In this document: positions 18,070-28,231 of the stretch, piece after piece | Numbering within the stretch: position 1 is the first letter of the stretch | Layout: each line of letters opens with the position of its first letter | Origin: Larkinella humicola | GTDB taxonomy: Bacteria; Bacteroidota; Bacteroidia; Cytophagales; Spirosomataceae | Assembly (NCBI RefSeq): GCF_008727875.1 | Contig: NZ_VTWS01000002.1 | Span: 806,001-870,000, forward strand | DNA: 64,000 nt | Reading direction: 5' to 3' | Made by a program: the position numbers and the translations under genes | The notes under the pieces: model-generated | What the model saw: the letters and a program-made list of their open reading frames with translations, nothing else | The model's database searches: none | Told to the model about the DNA's origin: nothing

Positions 18070-21000
18070 TTAGGATTCGGTACCAGGCCTATTCGCCATG
18101 GCATCCAGGACCAGTTCGATTTCTGACTGCACCCGGCCGAGGAGCTCGTTTACGTTCTCAGCATCAAACCGTTCGAGGTATTCCAGCGTACGCGCCAGCG
18201 CAGCGAGGTCGGGCATACCGGCACTCACGGCGGTTCCATACAATTTGTGTCCGGCGGCTTTCAACCCTGCTAAATTGGCTTTTTCGGCCTGAAGAAGAAG
18301 CTGAGGAATCGATTTTCTCAATTCATCGCCGGCAACCTCCACCAGCTCCCGTACCAACGCCAGATCATGCCCCGCCATTTTTTTGATCACCTCCAGGTCA
18401 AAATGGGCATTCCTTTCGGCGAACTGATCGACCGCATGGGCGGTTTTTGGCTCAGCCCACAACCACACCCTGAACAGGGAAGCCAGGGATTCTTCCACAA
18501 TGGGTTTGGTAAGAAAATCGTCCATTCCGGCGGCCAGACACTTCTCCCGTTCCCCTTTCACGGTTCCCGCCGTCAGGGCAACAATCGGAATGCGCCGATC
18601 CTTCTCCAGTTCCCGGATTCGCTGCGTAGCTTCGTACCCATTCATCAGCGGCATCTGGACATCCATCAGAATCAGATCGGGAGATTCCCGGATATAACCC
18701 TGAACCGCTTCCACCCCGTTGGCCGCTTCCAGGATGTGTGCATTCGGGGCAAGGCGGCCAACAATGACTTTCGCCAGCAGCAGATTAATTTTATTATCTT
18801 CAACGATCAGCACCTTTACGGCTTTGCGATCGACCGTGGCCTTCTCGTCAGACAAAGTCGGCACGGATTTGTCTTCCTGTTGCACCAGCCGGTGCAGAGC
18901 CTGGTACAGTTCCTGCATTTTGATGGGTTTCACCAACCGCTGGTTAACAGCCAGCGACTCGCAGGCTTTCATGATTTTTTCGTCATCCGACGAGCTATGC
19001 AGGAAGATGATGGGTTGCTCGCCGGGCGACGAAGAAAAGCTCGTCCGTATTTTCTGAATCGTTTCCAGCCCATCCATGTAGGGCATGTGGTAATCCATCA
19101 GGATAACATCGTATTTTTTAGAACGGTCCAGCAACTGAAGGGCTTCGAAACCATTACTAACCTCCTCAACCTCAATATTTTTCAGCAAAAACATTTGTCG
19201 TAAAATAAGGCGGTTGTGCGCATTATCATCCACAATCAACACGTTTTTGATCGGGATCGCGTCGCGCCAGACAATCGCATCCCCTGGTTCAGCCTTGAGC
19301 TTGATTTCGAAGAAAAAGCAGCTTCCTTCACCAGGTTTACTCGTCAACTGAAGCTGGCTCCCCATCAAGCCCAACAGTTTATTGGAGATGGTGAGTCCCA
19401 GGCCGGTTCCGCCGTATTTTTTCGTCGTGGAGGGGTCTTCCTGGGAAAAAGCATCAAATATCCGTTCCTGCATTTCCGGTTTAATACCAATACCGGTATC
19501 CCGCACTTCAAATCGAAACGTGACGTGGTCTTCAGCACCATCACCCAGTGCCGTGATTTTCAGTTCAATTTCACCCTTATCAGTAAATTTAACAGCATTC
19601 CCCAGCAAATTGACCAGCACCTGTTTCAGTCGCACCGAATCCACAAAGACGAACCGGGGGAGGTCAACGGAAAGATTTAATAAAACTTCCAGTCCTTTAT
19701 TTTGAGCCTGGTACGTGATGGTGTCGGCTACCTGACTGCTGATCTCGTACACATCCGTTTTTTCAATCGCCAGTTCCAGTTTTCCGGCTTCGATTTTCGA
19801 AAAATCCAGAATGTCGTTGATGATACTCAGTAAGGTATTGGCCGATTGGTTGACGATGGACAAATACTGCTGCTGCGTGGTGTTTAGGGCGGTTTTCAGC
19901 ACCAGATCCGTAAAACCAATGACCCCATTGAGCGGAGTTCGGATTTCATGGCTCATGTTGGCCAGAAACTCCGATTTCGCCAGACTGGCCTGCTCGGCCA
20001 TACTCTTCGCTTTTTTCAGTTCATCGCGTTGCAGGCAAATTTCGGTGATGTCCTGGGTAAATATCATGATGCCCCCGATGGTACCATCGAATTGGTACCA
20101 CGGCCGGACTTCCCAACGCAGATACTGGTCGTTATGCCATCCTTCAGGCCGCCAGATGTCTTCTTCATTCTTTTCGATGGCTCCGTTGACACAACGGGCA
20201 TGAATTGCCTTCCATTCATCCGATAAATTGGGAAATACCTCATAATGGGACCGCCCAAGCACACTACCCGACAAATGATACTCTTCCATCCAGCGATTGC
20301 TGACGGCGATGTATCGGATGTCCCGGTCGAACATGGCTACAGCCGCCGGAGCGTGTTCAACAAAGGCGGCCAACCGAAGTTTTTCGTTGACCAGCGCCTG
20401 TTCTGCTTTCTTTCGTTCATCAATATCCTGAAACGTGCCGTACAAGCGTATACACTTTCCGTCCTGGAATTCAGGGGTTCCGAGCGCCCGGATCCATACG
20501 GTTCTTCCTTTGGCCGTAACGATCTGTAATTCTACATCATAGGCGACACCTTCCTGAACGGAGCGGTTGACGGCTTCCATAATCTGCTCGTAATTTTTCC
20601 CCTTGAAGAAAGATACGGCAGCATTAAAATCTGGAACATAATCTTTCGGCACTTCATGAATCGCCTTCGTTACCGTTGACCAGTATACGGTTTCCTGGGC
20701 AACATTTACTTCCCAGGTCCCAATCCGGGCCACCTCGTTGGTTTGTTCCAGAATTTCTTTGGTCCGGTTCAAATCAACTTCCAACTGGTGCCTGCGGGTA
20801 ATATCGATGGCATTTCCAATCACATAGGTATGCCCGTTCAGCTCCTTTTCCAGAATGTTGTTGAACAACCAGATCAACAATGCCCCATCTTTGGTGAGCG
20901 TATGCATCAGCCCGCTGGCCCGACCGGTTTTGCTAATGGTTTTCAGGTAAGCGGTCAGCGCACTCTGGTGAGCTTCAGGAACAATATCGGACAACCGCAG

Positions 21001-21987
21001 GCCGACTAATTCGGACGGTTCATACCCCAAAGCGTGGGCACCCGCACTGTTGACGGTGAGCAGTTTCCCCTCCAGATCATGGATGCACATGAGCCCCTGA
21101 GAGTTTTCAAAAAACGACCGGAATTTGTTTTCCGACTGGAACAACAGAAGTTCTTTCTCTTTCTCGTCGGTAATGTCCCGGGCAATGGCAAACAGATACC
21201 CGGTGCCGGGTTCGGGGGTCGCTACCCATTGCAGGTTCCGGTAAGTGCCGTTTTGACAACGAAACCGGTGGGCAAAATTGATGGTTGACCGGCCCGATGC
21301 CAGTTCGGCAATTTCATCGCGGGTAGCTTGTAGGTCATCCGGATGTACTAAATCAAAAAAGGAAGTTTGCAGCAGGTAGGACTCATCCCATCCGAGTACA
21401 TCATGAAAAGCCGGGTTGAGTTTTTTAAAATAGCCATCTGTACCCGCAACACAGATCAGGTCATTGGACAGCGCAAAGAGGTTCCCGAGGTATTTCAGCT
21501 CCTGGTTCTGGCGATGTTTAATAATCAGTTCAATAACCGCATCACCCAACAGGCGTAACGATTTTTGCTGGCTTTCGGTGAGTTGCCGGGGAATTCGATC
21601 CAGTACACAAAGCGTTCCCAAGGCATACCCATCGGAATCGGTCAACGGATAACCGGCGTAAAACCGGATGTGGGGATCTGAAGTGACCAGCGGATTCTCT
21701 TTAAAGCGCGTATCACGCGTGGCATCTTCCACTTCGAAGAGGTCACTATTCAGAATAGCGTACCGACAAAAAGCGATGTCCCGGCTGGTTTCTTTCAGAT
21801 CAAGGCCAACCCTTGATTTAAACCATTGCCGATTATCGTCGATGAGCGACACCAACGAAATCGGAACCTGGCAAATCAGGGATGCCAGCTCGGTCAGCCG
21901 GTCAAATTCCTTCTCGGGAACCGTGTCCAGAATCTGGTACCGGTGCAAAGCCTTTACTCTTTCATGCTCATTAAATGGAATTGGCAT
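18070..21987 (-). CDS. Hybrid sensor histidine kinase with GAF, PAS, two REC and HPt domains
   Basis: A 1305-residue hybrid kinase carrying a whole phosphorelay in one chain. Approximate order: GAF 1-155 (opening NEHERVKALHRYQILDT), several PAS/PAC units to about 660, HisKA with MSHEIRTPLNG near 677, HATPase to about 900 (N box NLLGNAVKFTD, GTGLGLTIS), REC1 from about 914 (LMDYHMP), REC2 from about 1057 (LMDVQMP) and a C-terminal HPt with the phospho-His in GHKLYGTA near 1245. No transmembrane helix is obvious, so it probably senses a cytoplasmic signal. The start at MPIPFNEHER was preferred over a Met 18 codons upstream because related proteins begin there. No cognate output regulator is adjacent. 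Confidence 0.92.
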   Translation of the reverse strand: MPIPFNEHERVKALHRYQILDTVPEKEFDRLTELASLICQVPISLVSLIDDNRQWFKSRVGLDLKETSRDIAFCRYAILNSDLFEVEDATRDTRFKENPLVTSDPHIRFYAGYPLTDSDGYALGTLCVLDRIPRQLTESQQKSLRLLGDAVIELIIKHRQNQELKYLGNLFALSNDLICVAGTDGYFKKLNPAFHDVLGWDESYLLQTSFFDLVHPDDLQATRDEIAELASGRSTINFAHRFRCQNGTYRNLQWVATPEPGTGYLFAIARDITDEKEKELLLFQSENKFRSFFENSQGLMCIHDLEGKLLTVNSAGAHALGYEPSELVGLRLSDIVPEAHQSALTAYLKTISKTGRASGLMHTLTKDGALLIWLFNNILEKELNGHTYVIGNAIDITRRHQLEVDLNRTKEILEQTNEVARIGTWEVNVAQETVYWSTVTKAIHEVPKDYVPDFNAAVSFFKGKNYEQIMEAVNRSVQEGVAYDVELQIVTAKGRTVWIRALGTPEFQDGKCIRLYGTFQDIDERKKAEQALVNEKLRLAAFVEHAPAAVAMFDRDIRYIAVSNRWMEEYHLSGSVLGRSHYEVFPNLSDEWKAIHARCVNGAIEKNEEDIWRPEGWHNDQYLRWEVRPWYQFDGTIGGIMIFTQDITEICLQRDELKKAKSMAEQASLAKSEFLANMSHEIRTPLNGVIGFTDLVLKTALNTTQQQYLSIVNQSANTLLSIINDILDFSKIEAGKLELAIEKTDVYEISSQVADTITYQAQNKGLEVLLNLSVDLPRFVFVDSVRLKQVLVNLLGNAVKFTDKGEIELKITALGDGAEDHVTFRFEVRDTGIGIKPEMQERIFDAFSQEDPSTTKKYGGTGLGLTISNKLLGLMGSQLQLTSKPGEGSCFFFEIKLKAEPGDAIVWRDAIPIKNVLIVDDNAHNRLILRQMFLLKNIEVEEVSNGFEALQLLDRSKKYDVILMDYHMPYMDGLETIQKIRTSFSSSPGEQPIIFLHSSSDDEKIMKACESLAVNQRLVKPIKMQELYQALHRLVQQEDKSVPTLSDEKATVDRKAVKVLIVEDNKINLLLAKVIVGRLAPNAHILEAANGVEAVQGYIRESPDLILMDVQMPLMNGYEATQRIRELEKDRRIPIVALTAGTVKGEREKCLAAGMDDFLTKPIVEESLASLFRVWLWAEPKTAHAVDQFAERNAHFDLEVIKKMAGHDLALVRELVEVAGDELRKSIPQLLLQAEKANLAGLKAAGHKLYGTAVSAGMPDLAALARTLEYLERFDAENVNELLGRVQSEIELVLDAMANRPGTES

Positions 21988-22113
21988 GGCATTGATTACG
22001 GTGTATAAAATTACCGTAATCAACAGCATTTTCCAGGCCAAGTTACCAATATGAGCGATTTGTACACATAAATTAATCCGAATGAATGGCTTGCTTGTAC
22101 CTATCTGTTGTTC

Positions 22114-23466
22114 TTACGCCCGATCTGTGGACACACTTTTGTAAATTCGGTGGGTCGCATTGTGATCCCGTGGCAAAATAGAGCGGAATACATACCCGAC
22201 AGCAAGCGCCAGACCCAAGCAAAGGGCAACCGTAGTCACCACGGTTTTCAGCACCAGACCAATTCCGATCAGTAACAGAAAATTGATAAAAATACTCCAG
22301 CCACTCACATTACTTTTTGCCTGACCAAAACTCAGGCTGTTGTGTACCCGAAACGCTTTGTACTGCGAAAAAAGAAGGCCATTCAAACTGAAGCAAACCG
22401 TACTGATGAGGTAAAAAGAGAGCAGGTACCCACTCAACAGGTTTAAGTAGGCAAGGACGCTGACGGTTACGATCAGATCGATCAGAACAGGAATGATAAA
22501 AAGCTGAGAATAAATCAAATACACCTCCGAACGGTTCCTTAACGCACCGTTGATCCACAAAGCCGGAAAGAATCCCCAGCTATTATTGGCCACATAATTG
22601 AATATGATGATTGGAGAAACGTATAAGAGAAGCAGAAAATCGGCCATCGAAAAATCACTCGCTGACATCTTTGATGAAAACAATAGCAACAGCGCTTTCA
22701 TCAGGATTCCGAACGCAAAGGCTTTCCGCGTTTGGGCATTGTTGATGAAGGCCGTATAAACCGGTGACAGGTAGTTTGTCTTTACGAGCAGAACCGTTGA
22801 TTCCGTTCTCGCTACAGCAGCCCGATCCACTAAAAACAAGAGTATAGTTTGGCTGGCTAATGCAACACTCACTATAAGAAGTAATCCGGTTGGATCGAAC
22901 CGCCAATGCCAGACCGAAAAACCGATCACTCCACTGAGCATTCCCCAGCTTAACAGGAATACCGCTTGCCACCGGTGCGACGATTCCAGGAACGCTTTCA
23001 GCAGTTGAACAAAAACCACCGCGTTGCCCAGCAACAGGAGTGAACTCACCAGATGGGCGTTGGTGTACGTTTTCGAAAATGCGTTCAGGATGACGAAAAG
23101 GAATCCCGAACCAACCACCGAAGCCGTAAACGCATCATATAACAGCGTCCCGATCCACTGAGAGCGATATGGAATCGGAAAGGTTTTCGAAAACAGCGTT
23201 GACCGCGGTGTATAGGCCGGAAAGAATTCCGTCCACACCCACTGCCCACAGACGACGCCGTTGCTGATCAGGATGAGATTGGCGGGATTAGCTACGATTT
23301 TGTCAGAAGTGGCGGCCAAATCGATCAGCCAGCCGGTAGCACCCACGCTCAACGCCAGAGCAGCCATAAAAACAAACCGCAGGCTCAGTCCGAGAATCGA
23401 CTCCACACTCCGGAAGATGCCAACAAACCGCCGACGCAAGGCGAAAAAGAGGATAGGAAACATCAT
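22114..23466 (-). CDS. ABC transporter permease-like membrane protein
   Basis: A 450-residue protein with roughly ten hydrophobic segments and no recognised catalytic motif. It follows the ABC ATPase gene by 8 bp on the same strand, so it is the likely membrane partner. The N terminus (two Met codons, then PILFFALRRRFVGIFR) resembles Bacteroidota ABC-2-type permeases that start with a cytoplasmic Arg-rich segment. With the ATPase it would form an exporter; its place at the end of a bacteriocin-like locus makes self-protection a reasonable guess. The substrate is not known. Confidence 0.7.
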   Translation of the reverse strand: MMFPILFFALRRRFVGIFRSVESILGLSLRFVFMAALALSVGATGWLIDLAATSDKIVANPANLILISNGVVCGQWVWTEFFPAYTPRSTLFSKTFPIPYRSQWIGTLLYDAFTASVVGSGFLFVILNAFSKTYTNAHLVSSLLLLGNAVVFVQLLKAFLESSHRWQAVFLLSWGMLSGVIGFSVWHWRFDPTGLLLIVSVALASQTILLFLVDRAAVARTESTVLLVKTNYLSPVYTAFINNAQTRKAFAFGILMKALLLLFSSKMSASDFSMADFLLLLYVSPIIIFNYVANNSWGFFPALWINGALRNRSEVYLIYSQLFIIPVLIDLIVTVSVLAYLNLLSGYLLSFYLISTVCFSLNGLLFSQYKAFRVHNSLSFGQAKSNVSGWSIFINFLLLIGIGLVLKTVVTTVALCLGLALAVGYVFRSILPRDHNATHRIYKSVSTDRA

Positions 23467-23474
23467 TCGGGAGG

Positions 23475-24224
23475 TTAGAGCCAGTCGAAAGTGGTTTGCT
23501 TGGTCTTTGGCACTAAAATCTCGAACAGAGCCTCATTGATGACTTTGGTGCCTTGTTCGGTAAAATCCGCCAGTTCGCCGTCAAATTTGATCTGCGTCTC
23601 ATCCAGCACCAGAATGCGCGTGGCGATTTCTTCCAGGTAACTCAGGTCGTGGGACGCAACCAGGATGATGCGGTCGGCCCGCCGATAGGTTTGCAGAAAG
23701 GAAATCAACTGACGGACGGCTATCGGATCGAGACCGGCAAACGGTTCGTCCAGGATTACGACCGACGGAATGTGCAGAATCGCGGCACAGAAACCAATCT
23801 TTTTGATCATCCCCGTCGAATACTGGCTCATCTTCTTTTTCAGGACGCCGGGTTCATCAAAAAAGAAATCGGTCAAGTCCGTCGAGCGTTTTTGAAACGT
23901 CGCGTCGTCGAGCTTGTGAATCAAGCCCATAAAGCGCAGGTAGTCCGCTCCGGTAAATTCGGGCACAGGCGGAATGGCGTCGGACACGATGCCCAGCACC
24001 CGTTTCAACGGCAACCGATCGCCGGTTAACTCCTCGCCTTTGAAATAGAATTCCCCGCTATCTGGCGCAATCAGGTCGATCAGGCAATTCAGAAAGGTAG
24101 TTTTTCCCGACCCGTTTTTGCCCAGCAACCCAATCACATCGCCACCCCGAAAGGTCAGATTGAGGGCATCGAGCACGGTTTTTCCCGAATAGGATTTACG
24201 GAGTTCTTTAATGACCAGTTCCAT
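23475..24224 (-). CDS. ABC transporter ATP-binding protein
   Basis: A 249-residue single nucleotide-binding domain. Walker A is GKNGSGKT (35-42), Walker B VVILDEPFAGLDP (about 155-167), and the switch His is in VASHDLSYLEE. The signature motif is YSTGM in place of LSGGQ, as in several ABC-2 ATPases of the drug and bacteriocin-immunity type. It starts a two-gene unit with the permease. A 21-bp site 47-67 bp upstream of its ATG is nearly identical to one upstream of the HTH regulator of the peptide locus. Confidence 0.88.
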   Translation of the reverse strand: MELVIKELRKSYSGKTVLDALNLTFRGGDVIGLLGKNGSGKTTFLNCLIDLIAPDSGEFYFKGEELTGDRLPLKRVLGIVSDAIPPVPEFTGADYLRFMGLIHKLDDATFQKRSTDLTDFFFDEPGVLKKKMSQYSTGMIKKIGFCAAILHIPSVVILDEPFAGLDPIAVRQLISFLQTYRRADRIILVASHDLSYLEEIATRILVLDETQIKFDGELADFTEQGTKVINEALFEILVPKTKQTTFDWL

Positions 24225-24270
24225 CGTGAAAGAAAGTAGTTGTGTGGGCCAACGACTGGGTTTGACAACG

Positions 24271-24291
24271 TTAGGATTGGTTATCAGACGT
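24271..24291 (-). promoter_or_regulatory. Shared 21-bp site, copy 2 (upstream of the ABC ATPase)
   Basis: The plus strand reads TTAGGATTGGTTATCAGACG plus T, 19/21 identical to the copy at 30711. Both copies have the same orientation to the gene they precede. It lies between the end of the C39 exporter gene and the ATPase start, and is a probable operator or activator site. Confidence 0.6.
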
Positions 24292-24348
24292 GATTAATCC
24301 GAAAAAGGCACATCTATCCCTGTTGAATAGCATTCTTTCACCCGACAT

Positions 24349-26535
24349 TCAGGAAAACACAGCCACTGCTTTCTGCTCTTCCAGACAGCCTGTGGTCAAA
24401 CCGTATACCCGGTCCGTCAGTTGTACCGACTGGCTGCGGTGCGTTACCAATACCGTAGCCAATTGGGGGCGTAGCCGGTTGAGGAGTTCCAATACAAACT
24501 GCTCGGTCTGGCGGTCGAGTGCCGAAGTTGCTTCATCCAGCAACAGCAGTTGTGGACGCCGGTACAACGCCCGAGCCAGCCCCACCAGTTGCTGTTGTCC
24601 GCCGGAGAGATTAATACCTTCTTCACCAACCAAGGTAAAGTAGCTTTGCGGAAGGGATTCAAAATACCGGTCAAAACCGTGTTTCTGGCAAAAGTGAACG
24701 ACTGCTTCACCTTCTTCCAGCACATTGCCCAGGCAAATGTTGTCCAGCAGCGTCCCGTTAAAAATCTTGATCGATTGTGGGACGCAGGCAATTCGGTTGC
24801 GCCAGTCTTCCAATGAGATATCTGACCAGGAAACCGTCTTTTCAGCCCAATTCAGTGACGTGACGCCAACATTCAGTTGCCCGGTTTCGGGTTCGTAAAA
24901 CTTTTGAAGAAGTTGCAACAGCATACTCTTCCCCGAGCCGGTTTCACCAACAATGCCAACAATCTCTCCCCGCCTGACGGTAAACGAGACATTTTTCAAC
25001 AGAGCCGGGCGACCGGGAAAGCGGAAAGAGAGATTCTCTACGGTAAGCGAGGTCAGATGCTGATCCGCTGGGGTCATCTCGCCCATCGTTTCTTTCGGCA
25101 GTTCCGTAAACTCCCGCATTCGATCAAAGGCTACACGGGCTTCCTGTAATTGAATATTGGTGGTTGAAAGCTTCGAAACGGAAGAAATCAGCGTGCTGGC
25201 CATACTAATAATCGCCATCATTTCGCCGAGTAACAGGTGCTTTTGCAACACCATGAAAGCCGTTACGCTGATCAGAGCCATCAACAAACCGACGCCGAAT
25301 ACCTCACTGAGAATGCCATACCGGTTTCCCAGCAAACCCAGGTCATAGAGTTTATGCTGGAACAATTGATAAACGCTTTGGGTAATGCGGGCAAAAAACT
25401 CCTCCCGCCGACCGGCTTTGATCGCGCCAATACCGCTCATGCTATCGATAAAGTGAGATTCGGTGCGGGCGTAGGACGCCATCACCTCGCGTTGCCCGGT
25501 GATAATCAAACCATTAAACCGCCAGACCAACCAGCCGTATAACGGAAAACTCAGCAGCGACAACAACCCAATCTGCCAGGAATAACGAAAAAGTACCCCA
25601 GCCGTAATCAGAACGACCAGGGTGTCGATGACCACGCTGCCAGTCAGAAAACTGATGGTGCTTTGAATCCGGCGGGTGTCGTTCAAGCGGGCGACCAGAT
25701 CGCCGGTTTTGCGGGTATCAAAAAACGCTTTGGGTAACCGAAGTAAATCCCGGAAAAAACTGTCGGCAATCCGGATGTTGAATTCACGGCTTTGGCGCAG
25801 GAGAAAGAAACTCCGCAGGTAATTCAATCCGGACCGAGCCAGCAACAACACCGCCAATAAAATCAATCCCCAAGTGAGTTTTTCGGTATTCTGCTTCGGC
25901 AGGATGTCGTCGATCAATCGTTGGGAAAACAGGGCCATCGACAGCCCGAGGACGGCAATCAGAATTCCCAAACCAGCCGCTATACCCAGCAGCGGCACAT
26001 CGTCACGGATCAATGCCTGAAACCACTGCCATTGGCCTTTTTGCTGCTGACCGGTTTGGACGAAAGACTCGGTTGGCGTGACCTGCAGCAATGCTCTTGA
26101 TTGCCAGATGGTTTCCAGTTCGTCCGCCGTCATCTCGACCACGCCCTTGCCGGGATCACCGATGCGGTATTTTACCCCGGAAGAAGGATTCGTCTGTCCT
26201 TTTGGAAGACTGGCGGGTATGATTCCATAAAATACCACATAATGCTGCAACCGCTCTTCCAGAACTACGTGCAGAACGACCGGCATGGTCAGATCATGCA
26301 GATTCTGAACGCCATCCGCTTCAAAACCCTCGGCCTCCAAACCCAGTCCCGTTGCCGCCTGGCACAATCCCAGCATCGTGGTGCCCTGAATGCTGGTGCC
26401 GCTCAGTTCGCGCAGCCGCTCACGCGAGACGTCTCCGCCGTGGTAACGAACCAGCGACAGCAAACAGGCCACTCCGCAGTCGGTTTGGTCAAGCTGCCGG
26501 GTGAAGGTTTTGGTAATGCGTTGGGGTGTGGTCAT
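24349..26535 (-). CDS. Peptidase-containing ABC exporter (PCAT) for double-glycine leader peptides
   Basis: A 728-residue transporter that both cuts off GG leaders and exports the mature peptide. The N-terminal C39 peptidase (about 1-140) has the catalytic Cys20 in QTDCG and His98 in LQHYVVF. The transmembrane exporter domain spans about 170-450. The C-terminal nucleotide-binding domain has Walker A GETGSGKS (near 523), signature LSGGQQQ and Walker B LLLLDEATSALD. It is therefore a complete, plausibly active PCAT. Its ATG overlaps the stop of the thioredoxin-like gene (ATGA). The two GG-leader peptides 2 kb upstream on the same strand are the obvious substrates. Confidence 0.95.
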   Translation of the reverse strand: MTTPQRITKTFTRQLDQTDCGVACLLSLVRYHGGDVSRERLRELSGTSIQGTTMLGLCQAATGLGLEAEGFEADGVQNLHDLTMPVVLHVVLEERLQHYVVFYGIIPASLPKGQTNPSSGVKYRIGDPGKGVVEMTADELETIWQSRALLQVTPTESFVQTGQQQKGQWQWFQALIRDDVPLLGIAAGLGILIAVLGLSMALFSQRLIDDILPKQNTEKLTWGLILLAVLLLARSGLNYLRSFFLLRQSREFNIRIADSFFRDLLRLPKAFFDTRKTGDLVARLNDTRRIQSTISFLTGSVVIDTLVVLITAGVLFRYSWQIGLLSLLSFPLYGWLVWRFNGLIITGQREVMASYARTESHFIDSMSGIGAIKAGRREEFFARITQSVYQLFQHKLYDLGLLGNRYGILSEVFGVGLLMALISVTAFMVLQKHLLLGEMMAIISMASTLISSVSKLSTTNIQLQEARVAFDRMREFTELPKETMGEMTPADQHLTSLTVENLSFRFPGRPALLKNVSFTVRRGEIVGIVGETGSGKSMLLQLLQKFYEPETGQLNVGVTSLNWAEKTVSWSDISLEDWRNRIACVPQSIKIFNGTLLDNICLGNVLEEGEAVVHFCQKHGFDRYFESLPQSYFTLVGEEGINLSGGQQQLVGLARALYRRPQLLLLDEATSALDRQTEQFVLELLNRLRPQLATVLVTHRSQSVQLTDRVYGLTTGCLEEQKAVAVFS

Positions 26536-27047
26536 AAGTATTTCAGAATGGCTTCTAGTTTCGTTTCGCCTTTGTATTCTTTGCGCAGGTTGCCATCAGG
26601 GCCGTAAATGAGCAAATGCGGCACGGCGGTTGGGCCGAAGGTTTTATAAAGCTCGTCCGGGGTGAGTATGCCTACGCAAACATTGGCGAGCGTATCCAGC
26701 CCAAACTGTTTCGTAAAAGCACGCACCCGGGCCGGTTTTTCGGTGGTCAGCATCCAGACGTCGGCCTTTTTGAACGCATCGCCGTTTTTGCTGATTTCGG
26801 CGGCTTCGTACTGGCAATGTTCGCAATCGGGATTGAAAAGAATAATGACGTTGGTACGGCCTTTCAACCTAGTTTTCGGTACGGTTTTCGACGGCATTTG
26901 AATCGCCAGTTGGCTAAAATCCGGTACGGTTTGGCGTTTGGCTTTCAATTCATTCGTACTGCTAACGGCACTGACTGTACGGCTAAGAAAATAACCGATC
27001 AGCAACAGAACACCGATCACGACACTGTATTTCAGGCCGGTTTTCAT
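26532..27047 (-). CDS. Membrane-anchored thioredoxin-like protein
   Basis: A 171-residue redoxin of the TlpA/AhpC-TSA type. One N-terminal transmembrane anchor (about 5-22) puts the thioredoxin fold in the periplasm. The active site is C75-E-H-C78 (FNPDCEHCQYEA), and the cis-Pro loop AVPHLLIYG is present. The frame is open further upstream, but the ATG of MKTGLKYSVV gives a standard signal anchor and sits 1 bp after the preceding stop. It overlaps the PCAT gene by 4 bp, so they are coupled. As both predicted exported peptides contain two Cys, a disulfide role is a sensible inference. Confidence 0.85.
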   Translation of the reverse strand: MKTGLKYSVVIGVLLLIGYFLSRTVSAVSSTNELKAKRQTVPDFSQLAIQMPSKTVPKTRLKGRTNVIILFNPDCEHCQYEAAEISKNGDAFKKADVWMLTTEKPARVRAFTKQFGLDTLANVCVGILTPDELYKTFGPTAVPHLLIYGPDGNLRKEYKGETKLEAILKYL

Positions 27048-27048
27048 A

Positions 27049-27690
27049 TCAGGATGTGTAGGTGACGGTGATAAAAACAACCCCGGTGATCCAGAGCAGT
27101 AAGCCGATGCCGTAGGATGATAAAACCAGACTGAACGCTTTAGAGAACGGCATTTCCAGGGTCTGCGTGACGCCATACGCCAGCAAAAACCAGTAGGCTA
27201 CTTCAAATAAATTTAGCACCTGTAAGGGATACAAGTAGTAAGGTGGTAATTCGCTCGCATTGAATAAAGTAAGGGCGGAAAGCGGATAAAACTGACCGAT
27301 TGCGGTTAGGTCAAAATCAGTTTGCACAAACAAAAACCAGAGTAGTTTAAAAAGGATGGGAATTAGAAAAACCAACTCGGCCTGAATCGCTACGCCGAAA
27401 AACCGTTTGAAGGCAAATTGGCTGGTCGCAAAAAAATAGCCGATGCCCAGACAACCCGCAACCAGCCCAAATTTTACGAGGTACAATACCGGCACCAGAA
27501 CATAGCCCAGCCACTGCCACTCTTTACTCTGATCGATCAACTCCTGAATGCGCTCGTAGGTGAGTTGATTGGATAACGAATTAAAATAGAGCTGATCGGA
27601 AATCAAGAAGTATTGAAACGCCCATTGGATTATCAACGCTAAGGCACATAGAAAAAGAAATCGAAAAACATTTACCTGACGTAGTACCAT
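27049..27690 (-). CDS. Polytopic membrane protein of the peptide locus, unknown family
   Basis: A 213-residue protein with about five hydrophobic segments, spaced like a Yip1-type membrane protein, and no catalytic motif. The ATG was preferred over an adjacent upstream GTG. The stop is followed after 1 bp by the thioredoxin-like gene, and that gene overlaps the exporter, so these three form a tight operon. Possible roles are immunity or an exporter accessory part. I do not recognise a characterised homologue. Confidence 0.7.
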   Translation of the reverse strand: MVLRQVNVFRFLFLCALALIIQWAFQYFLISDQLYFNSLSNQLTYERIQELIDQSKEWQWLGYVLVPVLYLVKFGLVAGCLGIGYFFATSQFAFKRFFGVAIQAELVFLIPILFKLLWFLFVQTDFDLTAIGQFYPLSALTLFNASELPPYYLYPLQVLNLFEVAYWFLLAYGVTQTLEMPFSKAFSLVLSSYGIGLLLWITGVVFITVTYTS

Positions 27691-27777
27691 CACTTATTTT
27701 CGTTAAACAAAACATAGAATAGGGAGCAAATTGCATCGAGATCAGGAATGATAACGATCTAACCTAGAAAACCATTT

Positions 27778-27990
27778 CTACTTTTCTCCATTTTTGCTAT
27801 TGTATATAAATCCCCGAATGATGTTAATAGTTAGTACAAAAGTCATAATCAGATAATCTTCATTCGCCGACGTATTCAAAAAAATAATTCTATATGCAGT
27901 GTATAGCCATAAAACAATTAAGAAGATAAATGATAGTCTTTTGAATACATACCAAATTTTAATTCTTTCCATAACTAAATCAAAAGACAT
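27778..27990 (-). CDS. Small two-helix membrane protein, immunity candidate
   Basis: A 70-residue protein with two hydrophobic stretches (about 18-38 and 45-60) and a Lys-rich end. Its coding sequence is AT-rich, unlike genes on either side of the locus. An alternative start six codons in (MERIKIW) is possible. Small basic membrane proteins beside bacteriocin genes are often immunity proteins; that is the only basis for the role, and whether it is translated has not been shown. Confidence 0.5.
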   Translation of the reverse strand: MSFDLVMERIKIWYVFKRLSFIFLIVLWLYTAYRIIFLNTSANEDYLIMTFVLTINIIRGFIYNSKNGEK

Positions 27991-28231
27991 TTTAGATTAT
28001 CTCAAAAAATCATTCTAAATTTCAAAATTTACTCATATTAGACAATAAGGTTTCACTCATTAAATTTATCATCCTTAAAAAAGTAAAAGTAATCCCGTAC
28101 GATTATTAAAGCAATTGCAATGATTATTACTGGACTAAAGAAAGTACATACTCATTGCTTTCTTTTTTATACTGACAATCGTTAAAATAAGCAATTAATC
28201 CAAAACATTTTTTACAATAAACTATAAAAGC
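27991..28231. other. AT-rich intergenic region in the peptide locus
   Basis: About 240 bp of strongly AT-rich sequence with no open frame worth calling. Its composition is unlike the GC-rich flanks and suggests recent acquisition. A small inverted repeat (AATAAACT...AGTTTATT, 28216-28243) sits at its end and overlaps the stop of the next gene. Confidence 0.5.
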